A stretch of DNA of 36,817 nt from positions 1-36,817 of the IMG/VR virus record IMGVR_UViG_3300034104_003218. One strand, given 5' to 3'. Source of the DNA: a virus. Made by a program: the position numbers and the translations under genes. The notes beneath the pieces were generated by a model. It ran no database searches. It was given only the letters and a program-made list of their open reading frames with translations, and was not told the origin of the DNA. Positions 13,375-21,871 of this stretch are shown in pieces (within the stretch, counting starts at the first letter, position 1; every line of letters starts with the position of its first letter).

Positions 13375-14549
13375 CATTTTGTTATCGTAAAGGCTTTTTA
13401 TCCTCTACCTCTGGGAGTTTCCTCCTTATCCATCTAGTCTTTGGAATATTCTGATTTATTCATCAGACAGCTCAGCATATATTTTCACCCCTTAGGGGTG
13501 TTGGACACTCGTGGTGGTTTATATTCTTATTTCTAAGTTTCACCCACTATGCGTTACACTGACATAGATTTTTTACTTTCTATGTTTAGCACGGTATTAG
13601 CATAATAATTTTTGTATTTGGAATACTTTCTATCAATTTTTATATTTGAATCTTTGTAAAGATAATCAAAGAACAAAATTCTATCTTTGTGTGTTGTTAT
13701 TCTTAAAGTAAACATATCTTTTCTGTTTTTTTTATTTCTAACTTCTGTATAAAGCTTAGAAGAAATATTTTCTTCATTTAATATTTCAGAAACTTCTTCT
13801 AAAAAACTTTTACATATTCCACAAATGTAAACTTGAACTTGATTTGGTCTAGAACTTCTTTTAGAAATAGAACCATCTCCATCAAAATAACCTCTAATAA
13901 AATGCCTTACTAAATTTTTATCTATTTTTGGTATAGATAATTCTTTGTAAGTTTTATTCTTAGAGATTCCTAATTCATTTAATCTTGATATAATTTGAAT
14001 AGAACTAACATTAAATCCAACCATTTTTGTACTTTTTCTATAAGATGATTTTATTCCCATAACTGAACATATTTTCTCAATTACTTCTTTATCACTATCT
14101 TTTATAAAAATACCAAATTTTTCATAAATATAACCTCTTGTATTAGATTCATTTATATAACCATCACTCATCATTAACCCTAAGAAATAAGCTTTCTCTT
14201 CTGTATCAATTACATCTAAAAAAGTATCTATTGGTTTATTTTTTCTTCTATCTTGAATCATTTTATTAGAAGAAATTTTTCTTCTATGTAGATAACCATA
14301 AATATAAGATTGTTTAATGTTATATAATTTAGCCAATTCAGGTATAGGTATACCTTTTTCTTGATTTAATTTAATTATTTCCTCATAAGGAATATTTGTT
14401 GTTCTAGCCATTTTTTTGTTATTTTAGGATTCCACCCAAAGATATAACAAAGTTTTTAATTTTCCAAATTTATTTTAAACTATTTTAGCCTTCACCGTTT
14501 TTGCCCAATTTATTACCTTGTAATTACTTACAGGGAGGCCACATATTTT
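13375..14549 (-). ncRNA. Group I intron in rIIB (1175 nt)
   Basis: The exon 1 end GGGCT pairs with GGCCT (14536-14540) inside the intron (P1, with a U-G pair at the cut). Right before it, ATGT (14541-14544) pairs with the first four bases of exon 2, ACAT (P10). The intron ends in G, as required. Near the 3' end GCATA and TATGC form P7 around a perfect CACCCC-TAA-GGGGTG hairpin (13486-13500), which fits P8. All of these agree with the splice that restores the rIIB frame. The LAGLIDADG gene is looped out upstream of the 3' core. Confidence 0.88.
13554..14411 (-). CDS. LAGLIDADG homing endonuclease encoded in the rIIB intron
   Basis: This 285-residue protein carries two LAGLIDADG helices: AYFLGLMMSDGYI (about 74-86) and RHFIRGYFDGDGSI (about 169-182), each with its catalytic acidic residue, so a single chain can cut both strands. 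The N-terminus (residues 8-45) has a helix-turn-helix (IPELAKLYNIKQSYIYGYLH) that may add DNA contacts. The gene lies wholly within the intron and ends 179 nt before the 3' splice site. It would cut intron-less rIIB alleles and spread the intron by repair. The codon use is even more AT-rich than its neighbours, which fits transfer. Confidence 0.92.
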   Translation of the reverse strand: MARTTNIPYEEIIKLNQEKGIPIPELAKLYNIKQSYIYGYLHRRKISSNKMIQDRRKNKPIDTFLDVIDTEEKAYFLGLMMSDGYINESNTRGYIYEKFGIFIKDSDKEVIEKICSVMGIKSSYRKSTKMVGFNVSSIQIISRLNELGISKNKTYKELSIPKIDKNLVRHFIRGYFDGDGSISKRSSRPNQVQVYICGICKSFLEEVSEILNEENISSKLYTEVRNKKNRKDMFTLRITTHKDRILFFDYLYKDSNIKIDRKYSKYKNYYANTVLNIESKKSMSV

Positions 14550-15709
14550 AGCCCAGCTGCAGCACAATCTTGTGTACTCCAGTTACATTCTTCCATAGGC
14601 ATACTAGTCACTTGTCCAATACGGATATCAAATGTTTTAGTCCAGTCATCTGTAAATCTGTTTTCTTCTCTATTAGGAAGATCAAGATAAAGTTCTACTA
14701 AATTACCAATCTTTTGACCATGGTCTACAGGAACTGTAATTGTATATTCATATTCTTCCACTTCTCCTGTTCCATTACAGTTTTCACATTCTTCAGTCCA
14801 TTCCTCATCCCATTCATCATAAAATTGACCTTCGCCCTCACATTCTGGACATGTTGTAGATGTAAAAGTTTCTTCTTTGAACAATTTATCATCATGTACA
14901 AGTTTGTATTCACCATTCTCTAAGAACACTGTATACTCATTTGGATTTTTCTTCCATACAGCTTTCACTTTATTATAAGTGTTACTTACAAAGTGTACAA
15001 GCTCAGGACTTCCATGTAACGTTACAACATTACGAAGAGCTACAAAGAATCCTTGTTTAGTAATCTTAAAAGAATTTTCTGTTAAGAATCTGTATAGCTC
15101 ATGTGCCACTTCAGCTCTTGGGTTTAAACAACACCACATAAAGAAGTTCTTATGTGCTACATACTCATCATCATTGTTCAACATGTTTTGTAACTGTTCT
15201 AATCCACATTCTAAATCAGTATTGTGTACTCTATATACTATCTCAATAAATTTTTCTACAAGTAGTTGAGGCATACTTCTAGATGTACCTTTTAAATATA
15301 CAGTGTTTCCTTCTACTAAAAAATCATCAACTAATGATAATCTATCAATTCCTTGTTGTAATGCTCTAATTCTATCAGCTTCAGCTTTTGCTTTAGCTAC
15401 ATCAGCCATCACTTCTGCAGAAGACATGATAGCTAATATCTCTTCTACACATGTAGCATTTGCTACAGCATGGAAATGATCTTCACATGCATTAGGTTTG
15501 CTAAGAATAGCACCATCGTTTAACACCACTGTAAGTGTGTCATTTACCATCTTCATACTGAAGAATTGTCTTTGAGGTTTTCCTGTACATTTTTGGTCAA
15601 CTGGAACATCTTGTTCCATAAGACTATCTAACTTGTTTGCAACCACTCTGTCGATTGAGTTCTCTACTTTGCTCTTGAACCAATCAAGGCTTAAAAATTT
15701 GTTTTCCAT
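14550..15709 (-). CDS. rIIB: rIIB-like protein, exon 1
   Basis: Exon 1 gives the first 386 residues plus two bases of the next codon. Its N-terminal part (FSMKMVNDTLTVVLNDGAIL) and position after rIIA identify it as rIIB-like. Unusually it contains two DnaJ-type CxxCxGxG knuckles (CPECEGEG at 287-294 and CENCNGTG at 308-315), which likely bind zinc. Without splicing the frame runs 9 codons into the intron and stops (14528-14530). The chosen start MENKFLSL is preferred over an ATG at 15772, which lies in a hairpin and would add 21 unlikely residues. In T4, rIIA/rIIB protect infected cells against prophage exclusion and affect lysis. Confidence 0.82.
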
Positions 15710-15744
15710 TTTTATTAATTTATTTAATTGTTTACACTTGTTAA

Positions 15745-15775
15745 AACTTGAGGACGCAATATGCGACCTCAAGTT
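15745..15775 (-). promoter_or_regulatory. Strong hairpin between rIIA and rIIB
   Basis: AACTTGAGG and CCTCAAGTT form a 9 bp stem that continues past one T/T mismatch with CGCA/TGCG. On the minus strand it is followed by only four T, so it may be a weak terminator or a processing or stability hairpin. It sits 3 nt after the rIIA stop and 35 nt before the chosen rIIB start, and so could set the ratio of the two products. Confidence 0.65.
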
Positions 15776-15778
15776 GAT

Positions 15779-18109
15779 TTAATTTACTAATTCTTCTATT
15801 GTTTCTTGTGATAACACTTCTTCATTAAGTCTAATGTTGTAGTGCTTAAGATCCACTCTATATCTGTAATACTTAAATAGATCAGATAGTACATTTACAA
15901 GAGGATTTTTGTCATCATAATATCCTACACCTGTCATAAATGGATTCAAGAAAGGAAGCTTATCAAATATCTCTTGTAGCTCCATCACTTCTGGATAGAT
16001 AGTCATGTCATACAACTTATGCTCTTCAGCCACTGCTAACATAGACTCTAAAAATTCTTTAGCTGGTCCACTACCTCCTGAATAACCAGGTAGGTAATAA
16101 TTATCAGATGCATACTTAGACAGCAAATGTAATTTATTTTTTAAAGGTGTAGATGTAAATCCTACTTGAAGTGATCTATCAAATGTAGCTCTATACTTCT
16201 CTATCATTTTTTTAATTAGATAAGCTGTAGCCATACGTTTGAATGGTTTGTTTTTTCCTTCCATAAATTGTTCTAATGACATTAAGTTGTGTATTTCTGA
16301 ATCTTTGATAATAGATAATTCTCTCTGAGAGAATGTAATTACCTTCACCTTTTGCTTTTGTATACAACCAAATAAAGCATCAAGCTTCATATAGTCGTCA
16401 TGATGTGCATACACCTTCAAATTTTTATCAGATTCTAAACTTTCCAACTTGTATATTGTAGGAACGAATTTACAACATCTACCATCACTCCATTTCTGAA
16501 GATCAGCAGCTTCTTTACCATTGATTTCTCCTTTAAGTTTTTGTCTTCTGACACCAGGAATACCTGTTCCATTAATTGTAGGTTTAATTTTTTTTCTACT
16601 ATCAATAAAATATTGAGGTACAACTAACTCATCAAGATTAATAAAGTTTGCACTAATCAAAGATATTATATGTTGATATTCTTTAATGACATCCCTCCAT
16701 TGTTCTTTTGGATAGTTCTTAAGTTCTAATAAATGATAATATGTATTAACATCATACTTAGCAGGAATACCTAATGCCATATGTTTAGCTGGCTTAACAA
16801 AGAAATTGTTATCACTCTCTTTACATGTAGCTCTTAGATAATCCTTTTTAATACCAGGAATTCTATCTTCATAAACATATACATTAGCATTACCATTACA
16901 TATAGATTCAATATTATATCCATATACATAATGTTTTTCCATATCATTCATTCTTTTATATTTCAAAGAATATTTACATTTAAAAGTGTTAGGTAATAAA
17001 TATTGTTTAGTTCTTTTATAAAAACTTGGAAAATCAATAAGTTTAATTCCATCTAATTGAGGAATAACTGGTTGAATAGTAGCAAATGTTACAAATGGAT
17101 CAATTCTTTGCTTCATCCCATTTTCCATAGTTAAGAAATATCCATTTTTTTCAAGATAATTAACAACAGATTTAATATCACCACCTGTTTCAATGTTTTC
17201 ATTATACTTGCTAATAAAATAATTTGCTACATCTGTAAGTTTTTGTTTTATAATTTCTTTTGCCTCTTGTGTATAGCGAATGCTTTCTCTATTTGGTGTA
17301 GGATAAAGTTTATCACTTAATGAAAATCTAAGAGCAATAGGAAATTCAATCCTACTCATACCTAATTTATCAAAATCAAGAGGATAGTAAACATTGTCTA
17401 GACAAATGTGTAAATTTTTATCTGTAGACATTTCAGAAAATTGAAAGTGCTTATGTCTGCTAATCATGAATTCATTAGTGATGGATGAATCTTCTGGTAC
17501 ATCAAAATACACACTTTCAAAATAACACAATTGTTCTTTGATTTTTTTCATAAAATTCCATTTATCACTATATTTTACAGGAATAATAATTTTTACACCA
17601 TTTCTTTCTGTTGTTTCTTTTTCATATAAAAGATCAATAGTGTTAGTATCTTCTCCTTCATACATCATATACTTACGTTCCATTCCATCTTTTCTACATA
17701 CGAAATAGAAACTAGAGCTGTATGCAAGAGGTGCCTTAAATCCGAGTCCCATCATACCTAACTCATTGTTACTCAGACGCTTAGTACTTTTACCATATTT
17801 ACTAATAATGTTTTTTACATCATCAGCATCTAATCCTGTACCAAAATCTTCTACACAAAACTCATAATTGTTATAAGAGGAAGATTTAAATGATACAACA
17901 ATTGGTTCATCAACACCAGCTCTTCTATGACTGTCTAATGCATTAGATGCACATTCTCTAATAGCAGAACCTATATCATCAGAATATAAATTCTTACTTA
18001 ACATCTGCATCAATATCTGTGCACTATCTAAGTCTAGTGACATTCCAATTGATTCCTGTGCTTGTCCATCAACTAGGACATTTGCTTCTTTCTGTTTTTC
18101 TAAAATCAT
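15779..18109 (-). CDS. rIIA: rIIA-like protein with GHKL ATPase domain
   Basis: The 776-residue protein has an N-terminal GHKL ATPase fold: N box IRECASNALDS (50-60), G1 box VEDFGTGLD (86-94) and G2 box GMMGLGFKAPLAY (118-130). Phage rIIA proteins share exactly this N-terminal domain with a long unique C-terminal part, and rIIB follows directly, as in T4. Length is close to T4 rIIA (725). It is membrane-associated in T4; no membrane segment is visible here. ATP binding should be intact because the Asn and Asp/Gly residues are present. An rIIA role against host exclusion systems is inferred from family. Confidence 0.88.
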   Translation of the reverse strand: MILEKQKEANVLVDGQAQESIGMSLDLDSAQILMQMLSKNLYSDDIGSAIRECASNALDSHRRAGVDEPIVVSFKSSSYNNYEFCVEDFGTGLDADDVKNIISKYGKSTKRLSNNELGMMGLGFKAPLAYSSSFYFVCRKDGMERKYMMYEGEDTNTIDLLYEKETTERNGVKIIIPVKYSDKWNFMKKIKEQLCYFESVYFDVPEDSSITNEFMISRHKHFQFSEMSTDKNLHICLDNVYYPLDFDKLGMSRIEFPIALRFSLSDKLYPTPNRESIRYTQEAKEIIKQKLTDVANYFISKYNENIETGGDIKSVVNYLEKNGYFLTMENGMKQRIDPFVTFATIQPVIPQLDGIKLIDFPSFYKRTKQYLLPNTFKCKYSLKYKRMNDMEKHYVYGYNIESICNGNANVYVYEDRIPGIKKDYLRATCKESDNNFFVKPAKHMALGIPAKYDVNTYYHLLELKNYPKEQWRDVIKEYQHIISLISANFINLDELVVPQYFIDSRKKIKPTINGTGIPGVRRQKLKGEINGKEAADLQKWSDGRCCKFVPTIYKLESLESDKNLKVYAHHDDYMKLDALFGCIQKQKVKVITFSQRELSIIKDSEIHNLMSLEQFMEGKNKPFKRMATAYLIKKMIEKYRATFDRSLQVGFTSTPLKNKLHLLSKYASDNYYLPGYSGGSGPAKEFLESMLAVAEEHKLYDMTIYPEVMELQEIFDKLPFLNPFMTGVGYYDDKNPLVNVLSDLFKYYRYRVDLKHYNIRLNEEVLSQETIEELVN

Positions 18110-18120
18110 CTTGCTTTAAT

Positions 18121-18450
18121 TTAAATTGTTTCTCTTTTTACTAACCAAATTTGTCTACCACTAAGATCTTGAGAGATTCTCATGTTATGATCTTCTGGTG
18201 TAACTATCCAAACCTTTTCTATTCTTGTGTAAGTGTTACCATTATATCCTGTATAAGTGTTTGTAATAACATCTTGTCTTGTAGAACATCTTACATTTGC
18301 ATACATAGGTTGACCTGTATGCCAGTGCTTTTTGGTTTTACTCATTGTAGGTGGTGTTAACACCTTTAAATATTTGAAGTATGACTGACAAGATATCATT
18401 ATCTCATCACCTACTTGTAAATCTTGAATTTCAATTAATTTATTTTCCAT
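18121..18450 (-). CDS. Hypothetical protein, 109 residues
   Basis: This looks like a small beta-barrel protein: the N-terminus IEIQDLQVGDEIMISCQSYFKYLKVL resembles an SH3-like or KOW-like segment, and the rest is beta-rich with aromatic residues (NTYTGYNGNTYTRIEKVWIV). Members are, to my recollection, common in Bacteroidota phages. No function can be assigned. It lies 11 nt before rIIA and 11 nt after the UDG-like gene, in one transcript. Confidence 0.75.
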   Translation of the reverse strand: MENKLIEIQDLQVGDEIMISCQSYFKYLKVLTPPTMSKTKKHWHTGQPMYANVRCSTRQDVITNTYTGYNGNTYTRIEKVWIVTPEDHNMRISQDLSGRQIWLVKRETI

Positions 18451-18461
18451 GTTTTCTAATT

Positions 18462-19181
18462 TTAAAAGGGCAAGTCAACATCTAACCATTGAACACTAAA
18501 CCCATTGTTTTCTTCTAATAATGTATTCACCTTTGTAAACACACCTTCTGTGTCCCATTCAACTCCCTTATAACTTGCAGATGCTGGATGAGAGACCTCA
18601 AACACATGTGTAAATATACCTGTGTATTTTTTGTATCTCGCAGCATCCTTCCCAAGAAAGACAATTGGTACACCTAAGTGGTTTATAATTTCCTCAAAAA
18701 GATATTTTACAAGTGGTTCCCATATTTCCATATGACTTCCTGCTTTGTCTTTCTCTGTAGTTAATGCTGCATTGAACATTAGCACTCCCTGATGAGCTAA
18801 GAAGCTTACATCTGGGTTCTCTATAATGTTTAAGTTTAATCCATCATAGAATTCCTTCTCCATAGCTCTATAGAATTGATCTAAGGAAGGTTGAACTTGT
18901 TCTGTTATAGAACATCCAAACAAAAGTCCATCTGCCACTGGAGCATCATTCTTAAATGTGTGATAGGGGCACATACCCACTAGCACCACTTTAAGTTCAT
19001 CTAATGGTGTCTCTAAGAAACATCTCCAAACATGCATAGAGATGGGAGCAACCTTCTTGCCTCTCTTACTCTCTGCTTTTAGGAATGCATAAATCTTATC
19101 ACACTCTTCACTCTCTATGAATGGCTTGATTCTGTCATGCCAACTAGGGTGAAATTTGTCTTTAAATGATTCCCATTTCAT
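18462..19181 (-). CDS. Uracil-DNA glycosylase-like protein lacking the catalytic Asp
   Basis: The 239-residue protein follows the family 1 UDG layout: a water-activating loop region VVLVGMCPYHTF (65-76), ADGLLFG, GVLMFNAALT (the Asn strand) and SHPASASY in the place of HPSPLSA. The catalytic Asp of GQDPYH is Cys71 here (GMCPYH), a two-base change from Asp codons, while the uracil-binding Asn and the His of the HPS loop are kept. It may therefore bind uracil or act as a scaffold (as poxvirus UDG does in its polymerase complex) rather than excise, or it may use another residue. It overlaps the small upstream gene by 4 nt. Confidence 0.85.
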   Translation of the reverse strand: MKWESFKDKFHPSWHDRIKPFIESEECDKIYAFLKAESKRGKKVAPISMHVWRCFLETPLDELKVVLVGMCPYHTFKNDAPVADGLLFGCSITEQVQPSLDQFYRAMEKEFYDGLNLNIIENPDVSFLAHQGVLMFNAALTTEKDKAGSHMEIWEPLVKYLFEEIINHLGVPIVFLGKDAARYKKYTGIFTHVFEVSHPASASYKGVEWDTEGVFTKVNTLLEENNGFSVQWLDVDLPF

Positions 19182-19354
19182 AATGACAATGATATTTTTC
19201 TATGAAAGAACTTAGTCAATATAGATTCTAAGTTTTCAATACTTATACATTGAACCTCATCACCATTAGTTGTTTCTAACCATTCAATTTGTTCCATGAT
19301 GTTTTCTTCTAGTATCTCTAGATGTTTGTCTTCTACTTTTATAAAATCAGCCAT
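19178..19354 (-). CDS. Small acidic protein, 58 residues
   Basis: The sequence (ADFIKVEDKHLEILEENIME, then ISIENLESILTKFFHRKISL) suggests two amphipathic helices. No family is recognised. It is coupled to the UDG-like gene by an ATGA overlap and follows its upstream neighbour by 2 nt, so it is expressed with the replication genes. Confidence 0.6.
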   Translation of the reverse strand: MADFIKVEDKHLEILEENIMEQIEWLETTNGDEVQCISIENLESILTKFFHRKISLSL

Positions 19355-19356
19355 AA

Positions 19357-19752
19357 TTAATAATTTAAAATTCCTGAATCTCTAATTTTCTCGTATAGCT
19401 CTGTCTTCTGTACAGGAAACAAAGCTGTTTCTTCTATAAACTCCTTGAGATATTCTTTTCTATTAGATATGTCCAATATGTTCTCCATTCCAAGAGCTTT
19501 CTCCACTCTACTTGATAATTCATGTATCACTGTAGCTCCTTTCTTGTAATGATCTTCCTCATCTTCATCTGCAGGTTTAATCAACTTGCTTACATATTGT
19601 TCTAGATGTGGGAGAGCTGTTCGAACAGAGTTCTTAGCTCTTTGTACAAACAGACCATTTTCGTCCATTGTCTCAAACCTTTCTAATAATGCACTAGCTA
19701 GTACAAGACTCTCTATTACAACATCACTTAGTTCTTCTGATGTTAATTTCAT
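19357..19752 (-). CDS. Hypothetical helical protein, 131 residues
   Basis: I do not recognise it. It is predicted to be mostly helical and acidic (LSDVVIESLVLASALLERFE; HLEQYVSKLIKPADEDEEDH; VIHELSSRVEKALGMENIL). It overlaps the small gene upstream by 4 nt. Its place between primase and UDG suggests a replication accessory, which is only inferred. Confidence 0.7.
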   Translation of the reverse strand: MKLTSEELSDVVIESLVLASALLERFETMDENGLFVQRAKNSVRTALPHLEQYVSKLIKPADEDEEDHYKKGATVIHELSSRVEKALGMENILDISNRKEYLKEFIEETALFPVQKTELYEKIRDSGILNY

Positions 19753-19925
19753 ATTACTTCTTTTAATGTTAATTCATATTTCTTTCCATCTGAAGTTTCT
19801 ATAACACCCTCGTGGTCTATATACTTTACTGTTTTATACACTTCAGTAAAATGAATATTGAGTGATTTAGATATAGCTAATCTAAACCAATGTCCAGCTG
19901 TGCTATTTAATTTCCAACTATTCAT
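19749..19925 (-). CDS. Small protein after primase, 58 residues
   Basis: The proposed start is the ATG at 19925, which overlaps the primase stop (ATGA). A longer frame reaching back to 20036 would lie inside the primase gene and begins with an unlikely Arg-rich sequence. The 58 residues (NSWKLNSTAGHWFRLAISKS, then VIETSDGKKYELTLKEVI) suggest a helix plus a beta hairpin. No family is recognised. Confidence 0.6.
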   Translation of the reverse strand: MNSWKLNSTAGHWFRLAISKSLNIHFTEVYKTVKYIDHEGVIETSDGKKYELTLKEVI

Positions 19926-20923
19926 ATTAGTTCTTTTTTTATTAAATATTTTTCTATAACTTTTAATCCATGTGTTTTGGCAAGGTCTGCCCAATCTTTC
20001 AAGCCTTCTCCTAAATAAATCTTTGGCACATTGCAATACTCAAAACCAAACTTTTCAGTTATCAATTGAGAATTCTTCACACCAACCTCATCTGAATCAA
20101 ACGAAAGAATTTGTCTGTCTGAGTTGTCTTTTAGATATTCAACGTTCTCTTCAGAGAAACATCCCATTCCTTCATTCTGAACAGCACAACAACAAGGATA
20201 TATTTTTTTCATCACCATGTAATCCTTCTTACTCTTATTAATGAATGCTACATCACAATCTTTGATGTCAGCTAATCCATCCATCATAGTAATAGGTACA
20301 TTATTAGGCATCCACTTATTCTTCTTGTCAGCAAATGGTCTGTAGATTTTCCAATGTCCTTCATATAGGTAACCAAATCTTAATTCTGTATCCTTTAAAG
20401 GAAACTTTTTCTTATTAAGATATAATGTATCTATTGAATATACATTATTAGCTCTCAAATCATCTATGTCTTGATAATACTCATTCCAATAAGCTAGTTC
20501 TTCATGTGTAAATTTTCTTGTCTTTACTTGAATAAAATACTCACGTTTAGATGTGGCTGTTGGTTGTGTATAATTAGAAACAATCCTCTCATATTTTTTT
20601 GTAGAAGACCCTGTGACAATTCCTAAATCAAAATCTCTATCAATCATTAATAAAGTCTCACTTAATGATATATTAAATAGCATCATAACGAAATCAAAAC
20701 ATCCACCTTTTCTGCTGGAATCTCCAAAATCACAAAATCTCAATGCTCCTCCTCTATATCCTATAATGAATGATGGATTCTTTTCGTTTCTAAAGGGAGA
20801 ATAAGTGACAACATTAATTTTCCAGTTCTGATGTGGCATATACATTTTGTAAATATCATAATCAGATATTTTTTCTAGTATGCTATCAGTTGTTAATTTT
20901 ACTTTCTTTCTTCCTTGTATCAT
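19922..20923 (-). CDS. DnaG-type TOPRIM primase
   Basis: The 333-residue protein has the primase N-terminal pattern SPFRNEKNPSFIIG and RFCDFGDSSRKGGCFDFVMM (about 43-82), then a TOPRIM domain with ILSFDSDEVGVKNS (the D-x-D metal site) near residue 270. The first TOPRIM motif reads AFINKSKKDYMVM, so the usual catalytic Glu is not at its standard place; this appears to be a feature of related phage primases. It would make RNA primers for the DnaB-like helicase and polymerase in this window. A strong terminator hairpin lies only 15 nt upstream of its start. Confidence 0.85.
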   Translation of the reverse strand: MIQGRKKVKLTTDSILEKISDYDIYKMYMPHQNWKINVVTYSPFRNEKNPSFIIGYRGGALRFCDFGDSSRKGGCFDFVMMLFNISLSETLLMIDRDFDLGIVTGSSTKKYERIVSNYTQPTATSKREYFIQVKTRKFTHEELAYWNEYYQDIDDLRANNVYSIDTLYLNKKKFPLKDTELRFGYLYEGHWKIYRPFADKKNKWMPNNVPITMMDGLADIKDCDVAFINKSKKDYMVMKKIYPCCCAVQNEGMGCFSEENVEYLKDNSDRQILSFDSDEVGVKNSQLITEKFGFEYCNVPKIYLGEGLKDWADLAKTHGLKVIEKYLIKKELI

Positions 20924-20939
20924 ATAGCTTTAAAATAAA

Positions 20940-20970
20940 AAAACCTCTACCATTTCTGATAGAGGTTTTT
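20940..20970 (-). terminator. Intrinsic terminator just upstream of the primase gene
   Basis: On the minus strand AAAACCTCTA and TAGAGGTTTT form a 10 bp stem with a 10 nt loop, followed by seven T. It lies 17 nt after the SSB-like gene and 15-16 nt before the primase ATG, too close for a normal promoter in between, so primase may depend on read-through. Confidence 0.85.
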
Positions 20971-20987
20971 ACTAACAATTAATTTAA

Positions 20988-21857
20988 TTAATAATCATCT
21001 CCATCCTCAGAAATATATGAGTCAGATGCAACTAAATTATCATCTGGATTATAATCCTGAATATCTTTAAGAACATAAAAATCTTTACATCCATATTCAC
21101 CTATAACATTCACTACAAATTTTTCATGAGCTTTTAAATCTTTAGGTTTTTTATTCTTAAGACTTTCTTGTATTTTTTTGTTTCCATAATCAACAAGTCT
21201 AAATTGTTTTAATGCATAACCACCTAAGAAAGCTTTATTATAAATTCCTTGATATTCTTTAGATTCTCCATCTTTATCTTTAACTATAACAGTTGCTAAA
21301 GCTACAATAGATTTAGACCATTCTCCATCAATTTGATCTTTAATGTCTTTTACATTACCTCTCATTAACTTTTTCCATTCTAATTGTAAAACAGTTTCTG
21401 AATCACGATAGTCAAGATCAGCTAACCATATACGCATAAAGTTGTAAAGATCTTCTTCTCCAACATATGCTACACGATAATCTCTTCCTTTAGTGAACCA
21501 TTCAGCAAGATCATTCTCATCAGCTGCCCAAGTACACATACCAATAGAATTGATGTATTGTTTTTTAGTACCATCTTTGTTTTCTCTTTCTTTATCTTCT
21601 AAGAAAAAACTAACTTTGTATTTATCTTGATTTTTCACTTCTTCTAACCAGAAATCAAGACGTACATAATTGTTACCGTCTCTAGTTTCACCTAAATATT
21701 CAACAGCTTTACTGTCTTCTTTAAGTTCCATTCCAAGTTTGTCTTTAAACTCTTCTAATGATGGATTTATAGCTACAACAGTAGCTTCAAATAAACCTAT
21801 TTTTTTTCCAAAATCTCCACCACCTGTGTTTTCTCTCTTTTTTCCTCCAATGTTCAT
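20988..21857 (-). CDS. Putative single-stranded DNA-binding protein
   Basis: The 289-residue protein has the general features of phage SSBs: a basic and Gly-rich start (NIGGKKRENTGGGDFGKK), a beta-rich central core with many aromatic residues (RDGNNYVRLDFWLEEVKNQD; MRIWLADLDYRD) and an acidic C-terminal tail (DSYISEDGDDY), which in T4 gp32 recruits partner proteins. No clear OB-fold motif can be read by eye. Its next upstream gene is a Sak4-like ATPase, a pairing commonly seen in phages. The assignment comes from composition and context. Confidence 0.6.
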   Translation of the reverse strand: MNIGGKKRENTGGGDFGKKIGLFEATVVAINPSLEEFKDKLGMELKEDSKAVEYLGETRDGNNYVRLDFWLEEVKNQDKYKVSFFLEDKERENKDGTKKQYINSIGMCTWAADENDLAEWFTKGRDYRVAYVGEEDLYNFMRIWLADLDYRDSETVLQLEWKKLMRGNVKDIKDQIDGEWSKSIVALATVIVKDKDGESKEYQGIYNKAFLGGYALKQFRLVDYGNKKIQESLKNKKPKDLKAHEKFVVNVIGEYGCKDFYVLKDIQDYNPDDNLVASDSYISEDGDDY

Positions 21858-21871
21858 AATTTTAATTTAAT

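Noticed and set aside
14528-14549. The end of exon 1 (KYVASL and stop) as the true C-terminus of rIIB
   Set aside because: These codons lie inside the intron; splicing replaces them with the conserved HFTADQIHYV sequence.
15710-15772. N-terminal extension of rIIB by 21 residues (MRSHIASSSF...)
   Set aside because: The ATG lies within a strong hairpin, the residues look random and the ATG at 15709 fits the family start better.
19926-20036. N-terminal extension of the small gene after primase
   Set aside because: It lies wholly within the primase coding region; the ATG at 19925 overlaps the primase stop as ATGA, as in many gene pairs here.
19972-20241. 89-codon plus-strand frame inside the primase gene
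   Set aside because: The minus strand holds clear primase motifs; the plus-strand frame has no recognisable features and no context on that strand.
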